Origin: Pseudomonadota bacterium
GTDB lineage: Bacteria; Pseudomonadota; Gammaproteobacteria; Steroidobacterales; Steroidobacteraceae
Length of the DNA: 64,000 nt
Assembly: GCA_023391815.1 (NCBI GenBank)
Contig: JAEWAF010000064.1
Span: 124,001-188,000 of the forward strand
Direction of reading: 5' to 3'
The translations under genes and the position numbers were made by a program. Positions 1 to 9,363 of the stretch are shown one piece after another. A model generated the notes under the pieces. That model made no database searches and was not told where the DNA came from. It saw only the letters and a list, made by a program, of their open reading frames with translations. The stretch's first letter is position 1; every line of letters begins with the position of its first letter.

Positions 1-1
1 T

Positions 2-196
2 TACAGCTACGACGGGCTGGGCCTGTTTCGGATGGTCGACGGACAAGTGTGGAAAGCGTCGGAGAGCACTTCTCGCGAACAACGCCTTGAACCCGGCAAG
101 CGCTACACCGCTCGTATCGAGCGGGGAACGATCGGTGGTTACCGAATGTACGTCGACGGCATGCGGCGAATGATCAAGGTCAGGCGCGTGGAATAG
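2..196 (+). CDS. C-terminal fragment of an unidentified protein
   Basis: Frame 2 is open from the window edge to a TAG at 194-196, giving the last 64 residues of a gene that starts upstream. The fragment is basic near its end (GMRRMIKVRRVE) and contains aromatic and glycine-rich beta-like stretches (YDGLGLFRMVDG, GGYRMYVDGM). I do not recognise the family. The coding call rests on the open frame reaching the edge and on protein-like composition, so it is moderate only. Confidence 0.5.
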   Translation, partial: YSYDGLGLFRMVDGQVWKASESTSREQRLEPGKRYTARIERGTIGGYRMYVDGMRRMIKVRRVE

Positions 197-233
197 AACG
201 CGAGGCGCACAGAAGCGAATCGCAGCCCGCGAA

Positions 234-370
234 ATCGAGAGGCGAGTTCCATCTCCTGATCCCGCCAGCCAGCTCAAGATTCAACTTCGACCAGGACACG
301 CCCGGCGCAATCGAGAGGCGAGTCTTGCCTCTCGATCTCGCCACCCAGCCGTGAGCTCTCGCCTCTCGAG
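234..370. repeat. Three copies of a TCGAGAGGCGAG-type element, one forming a perfect hairpin
   Basis: The 12-mer around TCGAGAGGCGAG occurs at about 235-246 and 311-322, and in inverted orientation at about 359-370. At 310-336 the copy is part of a perfect 10-bp inverted repeat (ATCGAGAGGC, 7-nt loop, GCCTCTCGAT). The element lies between two gene ends, the plus-strand fragment ending at 196 and the minus-strand YsnF gene ending at 393. A bidirectional terminator or a REP-like dispersed palindrome would both fit. There is no clear T-run, so a classical intrinsic terminator is not proven. Confidence 0.55.
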
Positions 371-392
371 CGCCGCTGTTCAGCTCTAGCGA

Positions 393-1247
393 TCAGGTCG
401 AACGTTTCCCGCGAGATTTTCCGGGGCCCGAGCCTGCGGCGGGATCGCGCGGCTTGGTCGCTTCGCGGGTATCGTCGACGTCCACTTCGGTGTGACGCAC
501 GGTGTCTTCGACGGTTTCGGTGCGTTCTTCAGCGGTCTTGCGAACCGCAACCTCACCGGTGACTACAGCATCTTTCGCGACTACTGCTTCTTCGCCGCGC
601 TCGCTGACTTCGATGGTTTGATCGCGGAACACGTCCTCTGGGGCCGCCGCTCCTTGCACCGGCCGTCGCTCGACCTCAACGTGCTCCTCGCGGAGCGAGA
701 CATCTTCTCGTACCGGTTCCTCCACGACATACGAGCGTACTCGCACGCCGCCGCGATCCACCTCGCGCTTGCCGACTCGCAACCGCTCTTCCGCAACGGG
801 AATCGATCGCTCGTCTCTCGTCGTACCCGCGCGGGCGGTCGGACTCTCCGAAGTGCGTTCCGTGCCACCAAGTTCGGGACTCTCTCCCGACCATCCTTCG
901 GCGCGCCATTCTTCGGCGCGTCGGTCCAGATCCACGGCGTTCGTTCCTTCCAGCACCGCGATCGCTTCATCGCTCTGCTCATCTGTGACCCGCGCCGTGA
1001 GCAAACAGCCGCCGCGGCGAAGTCCTTCGGAGTACGTCGGCCGATCGTGCTCGCCGACAAAGAAATCTTTGATGGACTCCCAGATTCCTTTGTCTTCGCC
1101 GGTGTCGCTGCCGACGCGCCTCGAGCTCAGCTGATGGCTCACGATGCGCACGTCGCTGTCGTCCAGTCCATGGCTCAGCAGTTCCTGCCGGGCCTGTTGC
1201 GCCTCCGACTCCGAGTCGTAGATGGCGGTGATCGTTCGGGTAGTCAT
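393..1247 (-). CDS. YsnF/DUF2382 stress protein with N-terminal 17M-like domain
   Basis: The predicted protein has 284 residues. The N-terminal ~95 residues begin MTTRTITAIYDSESEAQQAR and resemble the general-stress-protein-17M fold, a small alpha/beta module found ahead of YsnF domains. After a linker, the C-terminal half has the charged signature of DUF2382 (YsnF/AvaK): IPVAEERLRVGKREVD, then repeated EEPVREDVSLREEHV-type strands. The family is linked to general stress in Bacillus and cyanobacteria; its biochemical role is unknown. I chose the ATG at 1245-1247 over the upstream one at 1280 because GGAGAC sits just before it and the domain begins there. A second YsnF gene lies immediately upstream on the same strand, so the two are probably co-transcribed. 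Confidence 0.85.
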   Translation of the reverse strand: MTTRTITAIYDSESEAQQARQELLSHGLDDSDVRIVSHQLSSRRVGSDTGEDKGIWESIKDFFVGEHDRPTYSEGLRRGGCLLTARVTDEQSDEAIAVLEGTNAVDLDRRAEEWRAEGWSGESPELGGTERTSESPTARAGTTRDERSIPVAEERLRVGKREVDRGGVRVRSYVVEEPVREDVSLREEHVEVERRPVQGAAAPEDVFRDQTIEVSERGEEAVVAKDAVVTGEVAVRKTAEERTETVEDTVRHTEVDVDDTREATKPRDPAAGSGPGKSRGKRST

Positions 1248-1266
1248 AGCTGTCTCCACGAGAAAA

Positions 1267-1659
1267 TTACGTGTCCTCATCGTGCGATGAGGGGGTCGAA
1301 TCCACGAAGACCTCGGTCGAGCGCAAAGTCACAGGAATCTCGACCAACTCCTGCTGAGCCTTGCGTTGTACGTGCAGCTCCTCGACCAGCACCAGGCGCT
1401 TCACCAGAACCGCGCGCTCTTCGACGATCGGGATGATGGTCACGTCTCCTTCGGTACGAACGTTGGGCACGGTGTCGACTTCCTGGTTCACGGCGACGCG
1501 ACGGATATCCGCCTTCTCCTGGCGCAGAGCCTCCGCGAGGACCTCCTGATGCTCGGTCATGGCGGTACGGATGGTCACCCGGTTGCGTTCCACGACGCGC
1601 TTTTCGATTCGTGCCCGTTCCTCCGCCAACGGCACCCGTCGCTCTGTCTCGTCACTCAC
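1267..1659 (-). CDS. YsnF/DUF2382 domain protein (short, single domain)
   Basis: The predicted protein has 130 residues and is essentially a lone DUF2382 domain: RRVPLAEERARIEKRVV, then VTIIPIVEERAVLVKRLV, with dense Glu/Arg alternation. The frame stays open further upstream to 1785, but that extension is not domain-like. A GTG at 1657-1659 preceded by CGGAGAACATC is the better start. It ends 20 bp before the start of the larger YsnF gene, so the two look like a stress-protein operon transcribed away from the hopanoid locus. Substrate and partner are unknown. Confidence 0.8.
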   Translation of the reverse strand: MSDETERRVPLAEERARIEKRVVERNRVTIRTAMTEHQEVLAEALRQEKADIRRVAVNQEVDTVPNVRTEGDVTIIPIVEERAVLVKRLVLVEELHVQRKAQQELVEIPVTLRSTEVFVDSTPSSHDEDT

Positions 1660-1869
1660 GATGTTCTCCGCAGGATGTCTACTGAACCGACTCACCGCAC
1701 AAGAGTTCCTGGATGCCACGGCTGATAGGCCGTTGAGTGAGCAACGGGAAGATTTCTTACGTGGCCGGGACGTCGCGACGCGCAAACATGCTCGTGGCCC
1801 GAGCGCGGATCAAATTGCACCGTCGCGCATTTTTTACGGTCCCGCCCTGGCTGAGATCGAGGAGCCACG

Positions 1870-3000
1870 ATGGTCCGCGCAACGTCTATTCTGCTTCGGC
1901 GCTCGCAGGTTCCGTTCGATCCCGGTCCCGACGATCTCGCAGCGAGCGGATCGACCGACGCGGCGTACCGGGATTACATCCTGCCGTTGGTGTCGAGAAC
2001 ATTCGCGTTGACGATTCCGGAGCTGCCGCAGCCACTGCGGAGTGCAGTCACGACGGCCTATCTGCTCTGTCGCATCGCCGATAGTATCGAGGACGAGCCG
2101 CGGATCGACTCGAACACGAAGCTCTCTCTGTTGGAGCGATTCTCGGCCAGCGTCTGCGGCCAGGTTGAGCCGCGCGCGCTGGCACAGGAAATCGTGCCGC
2201 TGTTGTCGGAACACACCTCGCCCGCGGAGCGCGATCTGGTCGGCAACCTGGATCGCATCATCCGCCTGACCGAATCATTGAGCCCAAACGAACGACGCCC
2301 GATCGAGCGCTGTCTCTGCATCATGTGTCGTGGCATGTATGACTATCAGGAGAACGCCAGCCTGAGCGGGCTGGAGCGGATGCAGGATCTCGACTCGTAT
2401 TGCTACGTGGTCGCCGGCTGCGTTGGCGAAATGCTGACGGAGCTGTTCGGTGCGCATTGTGCCGAGTTCGCGCGCAAGCAGCCGGCGGTCCTCGCTCTTG
2501 CCGTCTCGTTCGGACAGGGACTGCAGATGACGAACATTCTGAAGGACATCTGGGAGGACCACGGTCGCGGCGCGTGCTGGCTACCACGGGAGGTGTTCGG
2601 CCGCTATCGTCTCGATGTCGAGCAGTTGCCGAGCTCCCACACATCCGCCGAGTTCGCCGCCGGCTTGCGTGAGCTCGTCGGTATCGCCCATGCGCATCTT
2701 CGCAATGCCCTGTTGTTCACGTTGGCTGTGCCGCCCGAAGAGGCCGGCATCCGGCGCTTCTGTCTGCTGGCCATCGGCATGGCGTTGCTGACCTTGCGCA
2801 AAATCCACCACAACCCGAAATTCACCGGCGGCGCGCAGGTCAAGATCGCGCGTACCGCGGTCATGACCACCAAGGTGTTGACCGATGTCGCTGTCGAGAG
2901 CGATTGGATGTTACATCTACTGTTCGAACAAGCCGCGCACGGGCTACCGCTACAGCGCCTCTCCCGAGGCCCGCTGAGTGATCGTTCCGATCTTTGGTAA
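1870..3000 (+). CDS. sqs: Squalene synthase (farnesyl-diphosphate farnesyltransferase type)
   Basis: The protein has 376 residues and belongs to the trans-isoprenyl diphosphate synthase (squalene/phytoene synthase) family. It should condense two farnesyl diphosphates and reduce presqualene diphosphate to squalene, the substrate of the next gene. Both Asp-rich Mg-binding motifs are present: D71-S-I-E-D75 in YLLCRIADSIEDEP, and D226-I-W-E-D230 in NILKDIWEDHGRG. The block YCYVVAGCVGEMLTELF and the start SRTFALTIPELP resemble the one-enzyme eukaryote-like squalene synthase more than the short HpnC/HpnD proteins. No hpnC, hpnD or hpnE is in the window. The ATG has GAGGAG about 7 bases upstream, and this is the first gene of a tightly packed run (sqs, shc, hpnG, hpnN, hpnA). 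Confidence 0.9.
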   Translation: MVRATSILLRRSQVPFDPGPDDLAASGSTDAAYRDYILPLVSRTFALTIPELPQPLRSAVTTAYLLCRIADSIEDEPRIDSNTKLSLLERFSASVCGQVEPRALAQEIVPLLSEHTSPAERDLVGNLDRIIRLTESLSPNERRPIERCLCIMCRGMYDYQENASLSGLERMQDLDSYCYVVAGCVGEMLTELFGAHCAEFARKQPAVLALAVSFGQGLQMTNILKDIWEDHGRGACWLPREVFGRYRLDVEQLPSSHTSAEFAAGLRELVGIAHAHLRNALLFTLAVPPEEAGIRRFCLLAIGMALLTLRKIHHNPKFTGGAQVKIARTAVMTTKVLTDVAVESDWMLHLLFEQAAHGLPLQRLSRGPLSDRSDLW

Positions 3001-3017
3001 CGAACGGCAGGACGCCC

Positions 3018-5006
3018 ATGAAGCAGTCAGCCGGATCTGTCGGCGCCGTGGCGCCGACTCAGTCATTTGTCACCACGGAAGTGTCGACCATCGCCGCGAG
3101 TCGTGAGATCGACGGCGAACAGCTGCAACGAGCTATCGAGGCGGCGCGCGACGCGTTGCTTCGTAAGCAGGCGCCTGAAGGGCATTGGGTGTTCGAGCTG
3201 GAAGCAGATTGCACGATTCCGGCCGAGTACATCTTGATGCTGCATTTCCTCGGCGAGATTGACGTCGCCCTGGAACGGAAGATTGCGCGGTATCTGCGCG
3301 CGCATCAGGCGGCTCACGGCGGCTGGCCGCTGTATCCGGACGGTGATTTCGACATGAGCTGCAGTGTGAAGGTGTACTACGCGCTCAAACTCGTCGGCGA
3401 CAGCGTGGATGCAGCTCACATGCAACGCGCCCGCACGGCCATCCTTCAGCATGGAGGAGCGGCGCGCGCCAATGTGTTCACGCGCATCACGCTGGCGTTG
3501 TTCGGCCAAGTGCCATGGCGGGCCGTGCCTTATGTGCCGGTCGAGATCGTGCTGCTGCCGAAGTGGTTCGGATTTCATCTCGATAAGGTGTCCTACTGGT
3601 CGCGAACCGTGATGGTGCCGCTCTCAGTGCTTTGTACTCAGCGACCGCGAGCAAAGAACTCACGCGGCATTGGCGTGCGAGAGTTGTTCGTCGTCGATCC
3701 GGAGCTGGAACGACATTACTTTCCGCCTTCGCGAGGGTGGCTCGGCCGTTGTTTCCGTGCGTTCGATCGGCTCGCGGCGTCATGCGACTCCGCGGTGCCG
3801 CCGAGCGTGCGCGGGCGTGCGCTCGAATGTGCACGGACATGGATTCTCGCGCGGCTCAACGGCGAGCACGGGCTGGGCGCGATCTTTCCTGCCATGGTGA
3901 ATGCCTTGGAGGCGCTGGTGGTGCTGGGCCACGGCGAGGACGATCCGCACCGTCGTGTGGCGAAACAGGCGCTCCAAAATCTGCTCGTCGATCGCGGTGA
4001 CGATGCCTATTGCCAGCCCTGCGTATCGCCCGTGTGGGATACGGGGCTCGCCTGCCTCGCCTTGCAAGAGGAGGGGAGCGACACATCGTTGCATGCAGCC
4101 GAACGCGGTCTGCGCTGGTTGCAGCCGCTGCAGACGGCCGACGATCAGCCCGCGGACTGGCGGGCGAGCAGGCCGGTGAGATGCGGTGGCGGCTGGGCCT
4201 TCCAGTATCGCAACGAGTACTACCCGGATCTGGATGATACGGCGGTAGTCGCGTGGGCCATGGCTCAGTCAGCAGCGTGCGCGAACTATCGCACCAACAT
4301 CGAACGCGCGGCCGACTGGCTGGTGATCATGCAAAGCCGCGACGGAGGCTTTGCTTCTTTCGATGCTGATAACACCTACTACTATCTCAACCACATCCCG
4401 TTCGCCGATCACGGCGCGTTGCTCGATCCGCCGACAAGCGATGTCAGCGCGCGTGTCGTGACGATACTCGCGAGGCTGCAACGGCCGCAGGATCGGACTG
4501 CACTTGATCGCGCACTTCACTATCTGCGCCGGGAGCAGGAAGCGGAGGGCTGCTGGTACGGACGTTGGGGCACCAACTACATCTACGGCACGTGGTCCGT
4601 ACTGACGGCATTTCGTTACGCCGGCGTCAGCACGAAGGACCCGGCCGTGCAGCGCGCGGTGGATTGGCTTCAACGCATGCAGCACGACGATGGCGGCTGG
4701 GGCGAAACGAACGACAGCTACTTCGATCGATCGCTGGCCGGGAAGATGTCGCGCAGTACTCCCTATCAGACCGCGTGGGCGCTGCTCGCATTGCTGGCTG
4801 CCGGTGCACAGCACTCGCCGGTCGTCACAAGAGGCATCGCGTATCTCTTACGGACGCAGCAACCCGACGGACTCTGGGAAGATCGAAGCGCCACCGCACC
4901 TGGGTTTCCGCGGGTGTTTTATCTCAGATACCACGGCTACTCCGCCTATTTCCCGCTATGGACGCTCGCAAGTTACCGCAATTCACTCGGCGCCGTGGCG
5001 AAGTGA
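3018..5006 (+). CDS. shc: Squalene-hopene cyclase
   Basis: The protein has 662 residues, the usual size for the family. It cyclises squalene to hopene/diplopterol, the first committed hopanoid step, at the inner membrane. The catalytic acid motif D404-L-D-D407-T-A is intact (YYPDLDDTAVVAW). Several QW repeats that brace the alpha/alpha barrel are visible: EGHWVFELEADCTIP, DGGFASFDADNTYYYLN, EGCWYGRWGTNYIYGTW and DDGGWGETNDSYFD. The frame is open from a TTG at 2994, but the ATG at 3018, with GGCAGGA just before it, is the better start. It lies 17 bp after sqs, and its stop overlaps the GTG of hpnG. Confidence 0.97.
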   Translation: MKQSAGSVGAVAPTQSFVTTEVSTIAASREIDGEQLQRAIEAARDALLRKQAPEGHWVFELEADCTIPAEYILMLHFLGEIDVALERKIARYLRAHQAAHGGWPLYPDGDFDMSCSVKVYYALKLVGDSVDAAHMQRARTAILQHGGAARANVFTRITLALFGQVPWRAVPYVPVEIVLLPKWFGFHLDKVSYWSRTVMVPLSVLCTQRPRAKNSRGIGVRELFVVDPELERHYFPPSRGWLGRCFRAFDRLAASCDSAVPPSVRGRALECARTWILARLNGEHGLGAIFPAMVNALEALVVLGHGEDDPHRRVAKQALQNLLVDRGDDAYCQPCVSPVWDTGLACLALQEEGSDTSLHAAERGLRWLQPLQTADDQPADWRASRPVRCGGGWAFQYRNEYYPDLDDTAVVAWAMAQSAACANYRTNIERAADWLVIMQSRDGGFASFDADNTYYYLNHIPFADHGALLDPPTSDVSARVVTILARLQRPQDRTALDRALHYLRREQEAEGCWYGRWGTNYIYGTWSVLTAFRYAGVSTKDPAVQRAVDWLQRMQHDDGGWGETNDSYFDRSLAGKMSRSTPYQTAWALLALLAAGAQHSPVVTRGIAYLLRTQQPDGLWEDRSATAPGFPRVFYLRYHGYSAYFPLWTLASYRNSLGAVAK

Positions 5007-5707
5007 GGCGCACTGGGTTTATCACTGCGCTCGCCTCGGAAGCCCGTACACTGCGTCCGGCCTTCGACGAAGAGCGCGTTCTGATCGCTGTCGCAGGCAT
5101 CGGCCCCGCAGCGGCACGCAGGGCGGCGACTGACGCGATGGAGGCGGGCGCCGGTGCGTTGGTGAGCTGGGGCTACGCTGGTGGTCTGGCGCCGACGCTG
5201 ACGTGTGGGACGCTGGTGGTGCCCGAACGGATTTTATGTACCGACGGATCTGTTTTCGCGACCGACGAAGCCTGGCGCGAAACGCTATCCGATGTGATCG
5301 CCGGACAGCGCACGGTCCGCAACGAAGCATTGCTCAGCTCGCCACTGATACTCGCGGACGAGGAGTGCAAATCGAGACACTTCCGCGCCAGTGGAGCCAT
5401 TGCCGTCGACATGGAGAGTGCGGCCATCGCGCGAGTCGCGCGGGCTTGGAAGGTGCCTTTCCTAGTGGTTCGCGCCGTGCTCGATACATCGGGCGAGCAA
5501 CTGCCGCGCGCCATCGCCGACTCCATTGGCCCCGAAGGCAGCTTGCACTGGATGCGGCTGTGGCGAGACTTGGCTCGCTCTCCGCGAACTCTCAAGCAGC
5601 TGTTCGGCCTGAGCAGTAACTATCGCAAAGCGCGCCATGCACTCACGGCGGCAGCCGTCATCGGCAGACCTTACCTCGATCCGTGCGGCTCGGAGGTGGC
5701 GATGTGA
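5003..5707 (+). CDS. hpnG: HpnG, adenosylhopane nucleosidase/phosphorylase
   Basis: The protein has 234 residues and belongs to the nucleoside phosphorylase superfamily. HpnG removes adenine from adenosylhopane to give (phospho)ribosylhopane, the precursor of bacteriohopanetetrol. The family signature AVDMESAAIARVA is present, as is the glycine-rich SWGYAGGLAP. The start is inferred to be a GTG at 5003-5005 that overlaps the shc stop (GTGA); it opens directly on the first strand (RRTGFITALASEART). An upstream ATG at 4958 is possible but would overlap shc by about 50 bases. The substrate comes from HpnH, encoded about 10 kb downstream. Confidence 0.92.
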   Translation: MRRTGFITALASEARTLRPAFDEERVLIAVAGIGPAAARRAATDAMEAGAGALVSWGYAGGLAPTLTCGTLVVPERILCTDGSVFATDEAWRETLSDVIAGQRTVRNEALLSSPLILADEECKSRHFRASGAIAVDMESAAIARVARAWKVPFLVVRAVLDTSGEQLPRAIADSIGPEGSLHWMRLWRDLARSPRTLKQLFGLSSNYRKARHALTAAAVIGRPYLDPCGSEVAM

Positions 5708-8361
5708 CGACCACCATCGAGACGTGCGAGAACGCGCTTCGCACCTGGGTGCAGATCAGCCAGGACCATGCACGCGTTGTTGTAGTGGTGGCGGTCGCTC
5801 TCGCCATAGCGTGCGTCTTCTATGTGCACGGACATTTCAGCGTCGACACGAGCTCGGAAAATCTGATCTCCGAAAAGCTGCCGTGGCGTCGCGCGGTCAA
5901 GCAGCTCGATCAGTTGTTCCCCGAGCTCAGCAACTCCCTGGTCGTCGTCATCGAGAGTCGCACCCCGGGGCTGGCCGACCAGGCGCAGCGGCAGTTGGTC
6001 ACCACGCTGTCGGCCCGCAAGGACGTGATCAATGACGTGTTCGCGCTGGAAACCGAGCCTTTCTTCCGTCGTAACGGGCTGCTGTATCTGGATCCGCCGC
6101 AACTGCAGGCATTGGCCGACGACCTCACTCGCGCCCAACCTTTCCTGGGCGCATTGCGCGCCGATCTGAGCCTGCATGGTTTGTTTACGCTGCTCAGTCG
6201 GGCGCTGGAGAGGCCGACGGATGCCGCGCAGATCGGGGCGGCGCTGCCGAAGATCGCCGAAGCAGTTGCAGCCGCGCGCGAACAGCGGTTCTATCGATTG
6301 AACTGGGGCGAGCTGCTCTCGCCGGCGGCCGACGCGGGACGGTCCGAGACGCGCTTCATCGAGCTTGCTCCCAACCTGGACTACGCGAGCCTGCGGCCGG
6401 CGGAAAAGGTCATCTCCACGGTGCGCTCGATCGTCGCACAGCTGCATCTGACTCCCGAGCATGACGTGACGGTGCGCCTGACCGGCTCGGTCGCGATGGA
6501 AGATGAAGAGCTGACGAGCACGGCCCGAGGCGCGGGTCTGGCAATGCTGGGCGCACTCGTTGCCGTGATCGTCTTGCTTTATTTCACGTTGCGCTCGTTT
6601 GCATTGGTTGCTGCCACGCTCGTCACAGTGCTGTTCGGGCTTCTCCTCACCGCGGCGCTCGCGCCGCTTGTCATCGGAAGTCTGAATCTCATCTCGATCG
6701 CAGTCGGCGTGCTCTACGTCGGGCTGGGCATCAATTACGCGCTGTACTTATGCATGGAATATCGCGAGTTGCTCGGGCGCCAGGTGCCCCAGCGCGATGC
6801 CATGCCGCTCGCCGCCTGCCACGTTGGCGGCTACATGCTGGTCTGCGTTGCGACCACCTCAGCCGGATTTCTCGCCTTCGTGCCAACGGCGTTCACGGCC
6901 ATTGCCGAGCTCGGCCTCATCACGGTGGTGGGGATCGTCGCCGCTGTTGTCAGTACGCTGACATTGCTGCCCGCGCTGTTGACGATGTGGCGTCCCCGCG
7001 CGAGTAGAGTGCAACTGGTGCTCACGCAAGGAGATCTGTTGTCACGCTTGCTGAACTGGCCGGCGGGCCATGGTCGCCTCGTGCTCACGGTCGGAGCACT
7101 AGCGCTCGTCGTGGGATTGTTCTTTGCGCCTCGCGTGACGTTCGATCCGGACCCGCTCAACCTGCGCGATCCGCGCTCGGAATCGGTCGCGACGTTTCGG
7201 CAGCTGCAGTCCACTCCAGAGATTCCGACGATGACGCTGTCGGCATTGACGCCGAACGCGCAGGGCGCGGAATGGCTGGTGCGGAACACTGAAGTCCTGC
7301 CGCTGGTGCTGCGATCGATGAGCATCAATGATTTCATCCCCCGACAGCAGCCCGAGAAGCTTGCGATCGTCGGCGATCTCGCGTTGGTCCTGGGTTCGCA
7401 GTTCGAAGGCGGCGGTCAACGGCCTGCGATCGTCGCGCATGCGAATGACCGCGAGAGTCTCGCAGCGCTGGTCAATCAGCTGGAACGCGCGAGCCAGGAA
7501 CCCAAGTCAAAGATTGCGAATGCCTCAACGCTGTTGTCCGAACTGCAGCGATTCCAGGAGCAGATGGATGACGCAGGAGCTGCGGGCAGCGAGCGGCTGC
7601 TGCAATCGTTGCGTGAGACCCTTCTCGGCACACTGCCGATGCGTCTGACCGCGTTGACCGAAAGCCTGCAGGCCGGGCCTGTGTCGCTCGCCGACCTGCC
7701 ACGCGCGCTGGTCACGCGGTGGGTCAGTGCCAGTGGGATGCATCGGGTCGAGATCTGGCCGCGCGAGGTGTTGGATCGCACCGACCGGATGCAGCGCTTC
7801 GTCGATCAGGTGCGAAAGGTTGCGCCCAACGCGGTAGGCCCGCCGCTGATCAGTCTCGAGTCGGGCCGGGCCGTGATCTCGGCCTTCCGCACGGCGTTTC
7901 TCTATTCGTTCGTCGCGATTTCGATCCTGCTCCTCCTGCTGTTGCGTAACGTCGTCGATGTGCTGCTCGCGCTCTTGCCGCTCGTGGCGGCACTGATCCT
8001 GACGTTGGCGGTGATGGTGATCTTCGATATGAAGCTGAACTTCGCCAATGTCATTGCCTTGCCGCTGATCCTCGGTGTGGGCATCGACTACGGCGTATAT
8101 ATCGTCCAGCGCGGCCGCGCCACAGATGCTGGAACGAGGATCTTCCAATCGGGCGCGGCGCGCGCAGTGCTCTCGGGCGGGCTCATCACCGTGGCGAGCT
8201 TCGGCAATCTGATGTGGTCCTCCCATCCCGGCACGGTGAGTCTGGGACTGGTGCTCGCGCTCGGTCTCGGTCTCGCCTTGTTCTGCGCGCTCGTGTTCCT
8301 GCCGAGTCTCATCCTCCTCCGCCAGCGTCGGCGCGCGTTGCGAGTGGGGAGGTCCGCGTGA
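5704..8361 (+). CDS. hpnN: HpnN, hopanoid RND-family transporter
   Basis: The protein has 885 residues and belongs to the MMPL/RND exporter family. HpnN moves hopanoids from the inner to the outer membrane in organisms where it has been studied. The architecture is the doubled RND plan: TM1 near residues 18-38, a large periplasmic loop, then a five-helix bundle (AMLGALVAVIVLLYFTLRS, LNLISIAVGVLYVGLGINYA). The plan then repeats, with a second bundle near the C-terminus (FANVIALPLILGVGIDYGVY). The GTG start at 5704 overlaps the hpnG stop and has GGAGG seven bases upstream. Confidence 0.95.
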   Translation: MTTTIETCENALRTWVQISQDHARVVVVVAVALAIACVFYVHGHFSVDTSSENLISEKLPWRRAVKQLDQLFPELSNSLVVVIESRTPGLADQAQRQLVTTLSARKDVINDVFALETEPFFRRNGLLYLDPPQLQALADDLTRAQPFLGALRADLSLHGLFTLLSRALERPTDAAQIGAALPKIAEAVAAAREQRFYRLNWGELLSPAADAGRSETRFIELAPNLDYASLRPAEKVISTVRSIVAQLHLTPEHDVTVRLTGSVAMEDEELTSTARGAGLAMLGALVAVIVLLYFTLRSFALVAATLVTVLFGLLLTAALAPLVIGSLNLISIAVGVLYVGLGINYALYLCMEYRELLGRQVPQRDAMPLAACHVGGYMLVCVATTSAGFLAFVPTAFTAIAELGLITVVGIVAAVVSTLTLLPALLTMWRPRASRVQLVLTQGDLLSRLLNWPAGHGRLVLTVGALALVVGLFFAPRVTFDPDPLNLRDPRSESVATFRQLQSTPEIPTMTLSALTPNAQGAEWLVRNTEVLPLVLRSMSINDFIPRQQPEKLAIVGDLALVLGSQFEGGGQRPAIVAHANDRESLAALVNQLERASQEPKSKIANASTLLSELQRFQEQMDDAGAAGSERLLQSLRETLLGTLPMRLTALTESLQAGPVSLADLPRALVTRWVSASGMHRVEIWPREVLDRTDRMQRFVDQVRKVAPNAVGPPLISLESGRAVISAFRTAFLYSFVAISILLLLLLRNVVDVLLALLPLVAALILTLAVMVIFDMKLNFANVIALPLILGVGIDYGVYIVQRGRATDAGTRIFQSGAARAVLSGGLITVASFGNLMWSSHPGTVSLGLVLALGLGLALFCALVFLPSLILLRQRRRALRVGRSA

Positions 8362-9356
8362 AGGCGCTCGTTACAGGTGCGACTGGATTTATCGGTTCGG
8401 CGGTTCTGCGCCAATTGCTCGCCGGTGGCTGGGAGGTCCGTGCGCTGGTGCGCGCAGGATCGAATCGGCGCAACGTGGAGCATCTGCCGATCGACGTGGC
8501 GATCGGCGATCTCATGGATAGCGCTTCGTTGGATTCAGCCTGCCACGGCTGTGAAGCACTGTTTCATGTCGCTGCCGATTATCGTTTGTGGGCAAGAGAC
8601 ACGAGCGAGCTGTACCGTAACAACGTTGAGGGCACTCGCAATGTCATGCTGGCCGCCTTGCAGGCAGATATGAAGCGCATCGTTTATACCAGCAGCGTAG
8701 CTACGCTGGGATTGCCCGCGGACGGTCAAGCTGGCGATGAGAACACGCCGTCCACCGTCGCGGACATGGTGGGGGATTACAAACGCTCCAAGTTTCTCGC
8801 GGAGCAGGCGGTCCGTGAGATGGCGCGCGACGGTGCGCCGATCGTGATCGTCAATCCATCGACGCCCATCGGCCCGCGCGATGTGAAGCCGACGCCGACC
8901 GGGCGAATGGTGCTCGAAGCTGCGCGGGGCCGCACACCGGCGTATGTCGATACGGGTCTCAACATCGCGCACGTCGACGACGTCGCTGCGGGTCATTTGC
9001 TCGCGTACGAACGCGGGCGCACAGGCGAGCGCTACATCCTCGGCGGTGAGAATCTCACGTTGCGCGAGATCCTCACGATGGTCGCCGAATGCGCCCAGCG
9101 CCGGCCGCCGACTGTGCGTCTGCCGCTGAGCGTCGTAGTTCCCTTTGCGTATCTGTCGGAGGCGGTTGCCTTCGGCACCGGTCGAGCGCCTCAGCTTACC
9201 GTCGACAGTCTGCGCATGGCGCGCAAGCGCATGTTCTTCTCGTCTGCGAAAGCGAACCGCGAGCTCGGATATCGATCACGGCCGGCGCAACTCGCGATCG
9301 CGGACGCCGTGCACTGGTTCGAGGAGGCCGGATACTACACACGCGGGCGACATTGA
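8358..9356 (+). CDS. hpnA: HpnA, hopanoid-associated NAD-dependent sugar epimerase/dehydratase
   Basis: The protein has 332 residues and belongs to the extended short-chain dehydrogenase family. The Rossmann nucleotide site is at the N-terminus (VTGATGFIGSAVLRQL), followed by a Ser/Tyr/Lys-type region (VYTSSVATLG, then YKRSKFLAEQAV). HpnA is conserved in hopanoid loci, but its reaction is not settled; action on the ribose-derived side chain is plausible. The GTG at 8358 overlaps the hpnN stop, with GGGAGG upstream. The frame stays open back to 8214 inside hpnN, but that extension is not HpnA-like. It ends 7 bases from the convergent hpnL-fusion gene. Confidence 0.92.
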   Translation: MKALVTGATGFIGSAVLRQLLAGGWEVRALVRAGSNRRNVEHLPIDVAIGDLMDSASLDSACHGCEALFHVAADYRLWARDTSELYRNNVEGTRNVMLAALQADMKRIVYTSSVATLGLPADGQAGDENTPSTVADMVGDYKRSKFLAEQAVREMARDGAPIVIVNPSTPIGPRDVKPTPTGRMVLEAARGRTPAYVDTGLNIAHVDDVAAGHLLAYERGRTGERYILGGENLTLREILTMVAECAQRRPPTVRLPLSVVVPFAYLSEAVAFGTGRAPQLTVDSLRMARKRMFFSSAKANRELGYRSRPAQLAIADAVHWFEEAGYYTRGRH

Positions 9357-9363
9357 GACGGAC

